Source of the DNA: Microbacterium stercoris
Lineage (GTDB): Bacteria; Actinomycetota; Actinomycetes; Actinomycetales; Microbacteriaceae
Reading direction: 5' to 3'
Assembly: GCF_017592545.1 (NCBI RefSeq)
Contig: NZ_JAGFOA010000003.1
Span: 291,544 to 355,543 of the forward strand
DNA length: 64,000 nucleotides
The position numbers and the translations under genes were made by a program. This document shows, piece after piece, positions 59,050-64,000 of this stretch (within the stretch, counting starts at the first letter, position 1; each line of letters starts with the position of its first letter). The notes under the pieces are model-generated. The model saw only the letters and a program-made list of their open reading frames with translations, made no database searches and had not been told where the DNA came from.

Positions 59050-59152
59050 TCGGACAGCGGCGTTTGCGGGGGTCCTCGTGGTCATCATGCGCTCGGGCGA
59101 GGTGCGCGAGATCCTCACCGATCTGGTGCGCCGCGCGCTCACGGTGGCATGA
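59050..59152 (+). pseudogene. DUF4244 (Flp pilin-like) gene, 3' half, split by the prophage
   Basis: From the attR core the host frame reads GCG TTT GCG GGG GTC, continuing VLVVIMRSGEVREILTDLV to a stop at 59150-59152, which overlaps the following ATG by three bases. It is the missing C-terminal half of the gene whose 5' half is at 16525-16635. Confidence 0.85.
59059..59064. other. attR core
   Basis: The second copy of GGCGTT. The phage-side half carries CGGACA at 59051-59056. Confidence 0.85.
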
Positions 59153-59505
59153 GCGTGCGCGGTGGGGAGCGCGGACCAACAGCGGGGGAGCGCGGATCCG
59201 TCGCCGCCGAGCTCGCGGTCGCGCTCCCCGCCGTGCTGCTTGTGCTCATCCTCGGGGTCGGCGCGCTGTTCGCCGCGTCCACCCAGGTGCGGTTGCAGGA
59301 TGTCGCCGCCGACGGCGCGCGACTGGTCGCCCGCGGCGAGCCCGAGGCGCGCGCCTCCGCCGTCGTCGCCCAGCTCGATGGCGCGCGCACCGCCGTCTCG
59401 TGGCGGGGCGACCTCGTCTGCGTCACGGCGCACGCCACCGCGCGGGTGGCGGGTGTGGGGGTGCCCCTCAGTGCCGTCAGCTGCGCCCTCGGCGGAGGGC
59501 TCTGA
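59149..59505 (+). CDS. TadE-like pilus protein
   Basis: 118 residues. N-terminal hydrophobic helix after an ERGSVAAELAVALPAVLLVL stretch typical of TadE prepilin-like proteins, then a beta-rich Ala/Val part. ATG overlaps the end of the DUF4244 gene. Would form a minor pilin or assembly factor. Confidence 0.78.
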   Translation: MSVRGGERGPTAGERGSVAAELAVALPAVLLVLILGVGALFAASTQVRLQDVAADGARLVARGEPEARASAVVAQLDGARTAVSWRGDLVCVTAHATARVAGVGVPLSAVSCALGGGL

Positions 59506-59506
59506 C

Positions 59507-59833
59507 GTGGCCGGCTCGGCGATCGCGGCCGGAGTGGCAGGAGCCGCCGCCGTGCTGATGCTCGGCCTCGCGGCCGCCGGGGGAGCGGCCGCCGAGAGCC
59601 AGCGCCTCGCCGGAGTCGCCGACGCGGCCGCGCTCGCCGCGGCCGACGCGGCGAGCGGGGCGAGCGCGGGCGACCCCTGCGCGCGCGCCGCCGAGGTCGC
59701 CGGCGCGCAGCGCGCAGCCGTGACCGCATGCGCGCTCGACGGGCTGATCGCGACGATCACGGTGTCGTCGACCTTCGCGGGGCTCGCGGCGGAGGCGAGG
59801 GCACGGGCGGGCCCGCCGCCTGACCCGGGGTGA
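59507..59833 (+). CDS. Rv3654c-like TadE/TadG-family protein
   Basis: 108 residues from a GTG, with a hydrophobic segment (AIAAGVAGAAAVLMLGLAAA) then ADAAALAAADAASGASAGDP. This is the small second TadE-like protein that follows TadE in actinobacterial Tad loci. It ends the pilus operon. Confidence 0.75.
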   Translation: MAGSAIAAGVAGAAAVLMLGLAAAGGAAAESQRLAGVADAAALAAADAASGASAGDPCARAAEVAGAQRAAVTACALDGLIATITVSSTFAGLAAEARARAGPPPDPG

Positions 59834-59906
59834 TCCGACGTCGAAGGAGCGCGAGCGGATCCACGGGACTCCTTATGTATTGTGTGCAACGACGAAAGGA
59901 CACCCG

Positions 59907-62774
<2,868 letters not shown>

Positions 62775-62784
62775 GCGCGGTCGC

Positions 62785-63405
62785 GTGAGCTCCGGGCTCT
62801 GGATCACGTTCGAGGGCGGCGACGGCTCGGGCAAGACCACCCAGGCGCGACTCCTGCAGGAGTGGTTCGAGGGCACTGGGCGCACCGTCGTGCGCACGCG
62901 CGAGCCGGGCGGCACGGAGGTGGGCGACCTGATCCGCGACATCGTCCTCCATCACCGCGGCGACATCGCGCCGCGCGCGGAGGCGCTGCTGTACGCGGCT
63001 GACCGCGCCCACCATGTGGCCACGCACGTGCGGCCGGCGCTCGAGCGCGGCGAGGTCGTGATCCAGGATCGCTACCTCGACTCGTCGGTGGCGTACCAGG
63101 GCGCGGGGCGGGTGCTGGATGCGGGGGAGATCCGCGACCTGTCGCTGTGGGCCGCCGACGGCGCCCTGCCGGATGTCACCGTGCTGCTCGACCTCGACCC
63201 GGCCGCTGCCCGCGCGAGACTCGACGCCGCCGACAAGCCCTTCGACCGCCTCGAGGCGGAGAAGGCCGACTTCCACACGCGCGTGCGCGACGCGTTCCTC
63301 GAGCTCGCCGCGGCCGAGCCTCAGCGCTTCCTCGTGCTCGACGCGACCCTGTCGATCGACGAGCTCTCCTCGGCCATCCGCGACCGGATCGCGCCCCTCG
63401 TCTGA
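62785..63405 (+). CDS. tmk: Thymidylate kinase
   Basis: 206 residues from a GTG. P-loop ITFEGGDGSGKTTQARLL, then TREPGGTEVGDLIRD with the substrate Arg/Pro, and DRYLDSSVAYQGAGR. It converts dTMP to dTDP. Lies 10 bp after topA and 60 bp before holB. Confidence 0.95.
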   Translation: MSSGLWITFEGGDGSGKTTQARLLQEWFEGTGRTVVRTREPGGTEVGDLIRDIVLHHRGDIAPRAEALLYAADRAHHVATHVRPALERGEVVIQDRYLDSSVAYQGAGRVLDAGEIRDLSLWAADGALPDVTVLLDLDPAAARARLDAADKPFDRLEAEKADFHTRVRDAFLELAAAEPQRFLVLDATLSIDELSSAIRDRIAPLV

Positions 63406-63465
63406 CCCGGTGCCCGGGGCCGGTGTCTCAGGCCGGTGTCGGAGGCCCGGGATAGGGTGGAGCGC

Positions 63466-64000
63466 ATGACGACGGCCCCCACTGCTGAACTGCCGTGGGG
63501 CGACGTATGGGGACAGGACGCCGCGGTCGAGACGCTCAAGGCGGCCGCCGCCGACCCCGGGCAGCTGTCGCACGCGTATCTCATCACGGGTCCGCCGGGA
63601 TCCGGTCGCGCGCCGCTGGCGCTGGCCTTCGCCGCCGCGCTCATCGCCAACAGTCCCGACGACGTCCACACGATGCGCCAGGTGCTGGCGCGCACCCACT
63701 CCGACCTCACCGCGCTGCGCACCGAGGGGTCGATCATCAAGATCGACGAGGCTCGCGCGATGGCGACGCGCTCCTATCTGTCCCCGTCGGCGGGCCGCTA
63801 CCGGGTCATGGTCATGGAGGACGCCGACCGCATGACCGAGCGCACCTCCAACGTGCTGCTCAAGGCGCTCGAGGAGCCGCCCGAGCGCACCGTGTGGATC
63901 CTGTGCGCTCCGAGTGATGCCGATCTGCTGCCGACCATCCGCTCGCGCGTGCGCGTGCTGCGCCTGCGCGAGCCCGAGGTGGGGCAGGTCGCCGCGCTGA
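63466..64000 (+). CDS. holB: DNA polymerase III delta-prime subunit (3' end outside window)
   Basis: At least 178 residues. MTTAPTAELPWGDVWGQDAA at the start, P-loop-like LITGPPGSGRAPLAL, a MVMEDADRMTERTSNVLLKA Walker B region and the LEEPPERTVWILCAPS sensor stretch. The zinc-binding Cys cluster found in many delta-prime and gamma subunits is absent from the place where it normally follows the P-loop region. Forms part of the clamp loader. The frame runs out of the window. Confidence 0.9.
   Translation, partial: MTTAPTAELPWGDVWGQDAAVETLKAAAADPGQLSHAYLITGPPGSGRAPLALAFAAALIANSPDDVHTMRQVLARTHSDLTALRTEGSIIKIDEARAMATRSYLSPSAGRYRVMVMEDADRMTERTSNVLLKALEEPPERTVWILCAPSDADLLPTIRSRVRVLRLREPEVGQVAAL

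Larger units (their letters stand above)
16619..59063. mobile_element. Integrated temperate siphovirus prophage, about 42.4 kb
   Basis: Bounded by attL and attR cores inside the DUF4244 gene. It contains an ordered set of lysogeny, early, packaging, head, tail, lysis and cargo modules, with no obvious decay in the structural genes. The integrase lies at the left end, and the right end carries a leftward membrane-protein cargo gene and small helix-turn-helix genes. The long tape measure and tail-tip genes with no sheath gene indicate a siphovirus. Base composition is close to that of the host. Confidence 0.95.

Noticed and set aside
16619..59063. Insertion sequences or transposases within the prophage
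   Set aside because: No DDE transposase motif or terminal inverted-repeat pair was seen; the only recombinase is the serine integrase.

Overview
The window is GC-rich actinobacterial chromosome, most likely Microbacteriaceae and close to Microbacterium. That placement rests on base composition, GTG/TTG starts, the Tad pilus genes lying next to topA-tmk-holB, and an LldR/LldD-type lactate operon. It carries one complete-looking temperate siphovirus prophage of about 42.4 kb (about 16,619-59,063). No stretch longer than 300 bases lacks a gene.

Left host flank (1-16,620): a 3'-part of mqo, a NUDIX hydrolase, a hypothetical protein, galE, tdk, a GntR regulator with a double palindromic operator ahead of lldD, a HAD phosphatase, tRNA-Pro(CGG), a DUF1801 protein, a metallophosphoesterase next to a PASTA-containing class A penicillin-binding protein, a DUF4177-like/RidA pair, acs, and then the start of a Tad (Flp) pilus operon: tadA, a tadB/tadC-like gene and the 5' half of a DUF4244 pilin-like gene.

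Prophage: it is inserted inside the DUF4244 gene. The shared core GGCGTT lies at 16,614-16,619 (attL) and 59,059-59,064 (attR). The left end carries the leftward lysogeny module: a large serine integrase, an ImmA/IrrE-type protease and an XRE repressor. A palindromic operator region separates it from a rightward Cro-like gene. The rightward early region (19.1-34.2 kb) is a tight chain of overlapping genes: small orphans, a YqaJ-type exonuclease with a possible compact RecT/Bet-like annealase, a possible sliding-clamp-like protein, a C5-cytosine methyltransferase with seven tandem repeats, a SNF2-like helicase, a beta-class DNA methyltransferase, HNH and GIY-YIG-like nucleases, a winged-helix replication-type protein, a glutaredoxin, SSB, an ASCH protein, several Cys-rich proteins, a MerR/Xis-like protein and a membrane-anchored HEPN-like protein. 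The late region (34.3-57 kb) holds HNH, small and large terminase, portal, ClpP-type protease fused to scaffold, decoration protein, capsid, connectors, tail proteins, tape measure, tip proteins, an SGNH-hydrolase tail fibre, an amidase endolysin and membrane proteins of holin type.

Two cargo islands run against the late genes. One is a two-gene regulator/secreted-protein operon at 50.7-51.4 kb with its own near-consensus, apparently leaderless promoter embedded in two palindromes. The other is a polytopic Wzy-like membrane protein at 57.0-58.4 kb, a likely lysogenic-conversion gene. A DUF3263 helix-turn-helix gene abuts attR.

Right host flank (59,050-64,000): the 3' half of DUF4244, two TadE-like genes, topA, tmk and the start of holB. 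The prophage therefore splits the pilus operon and probably silences pilus production while integrated.
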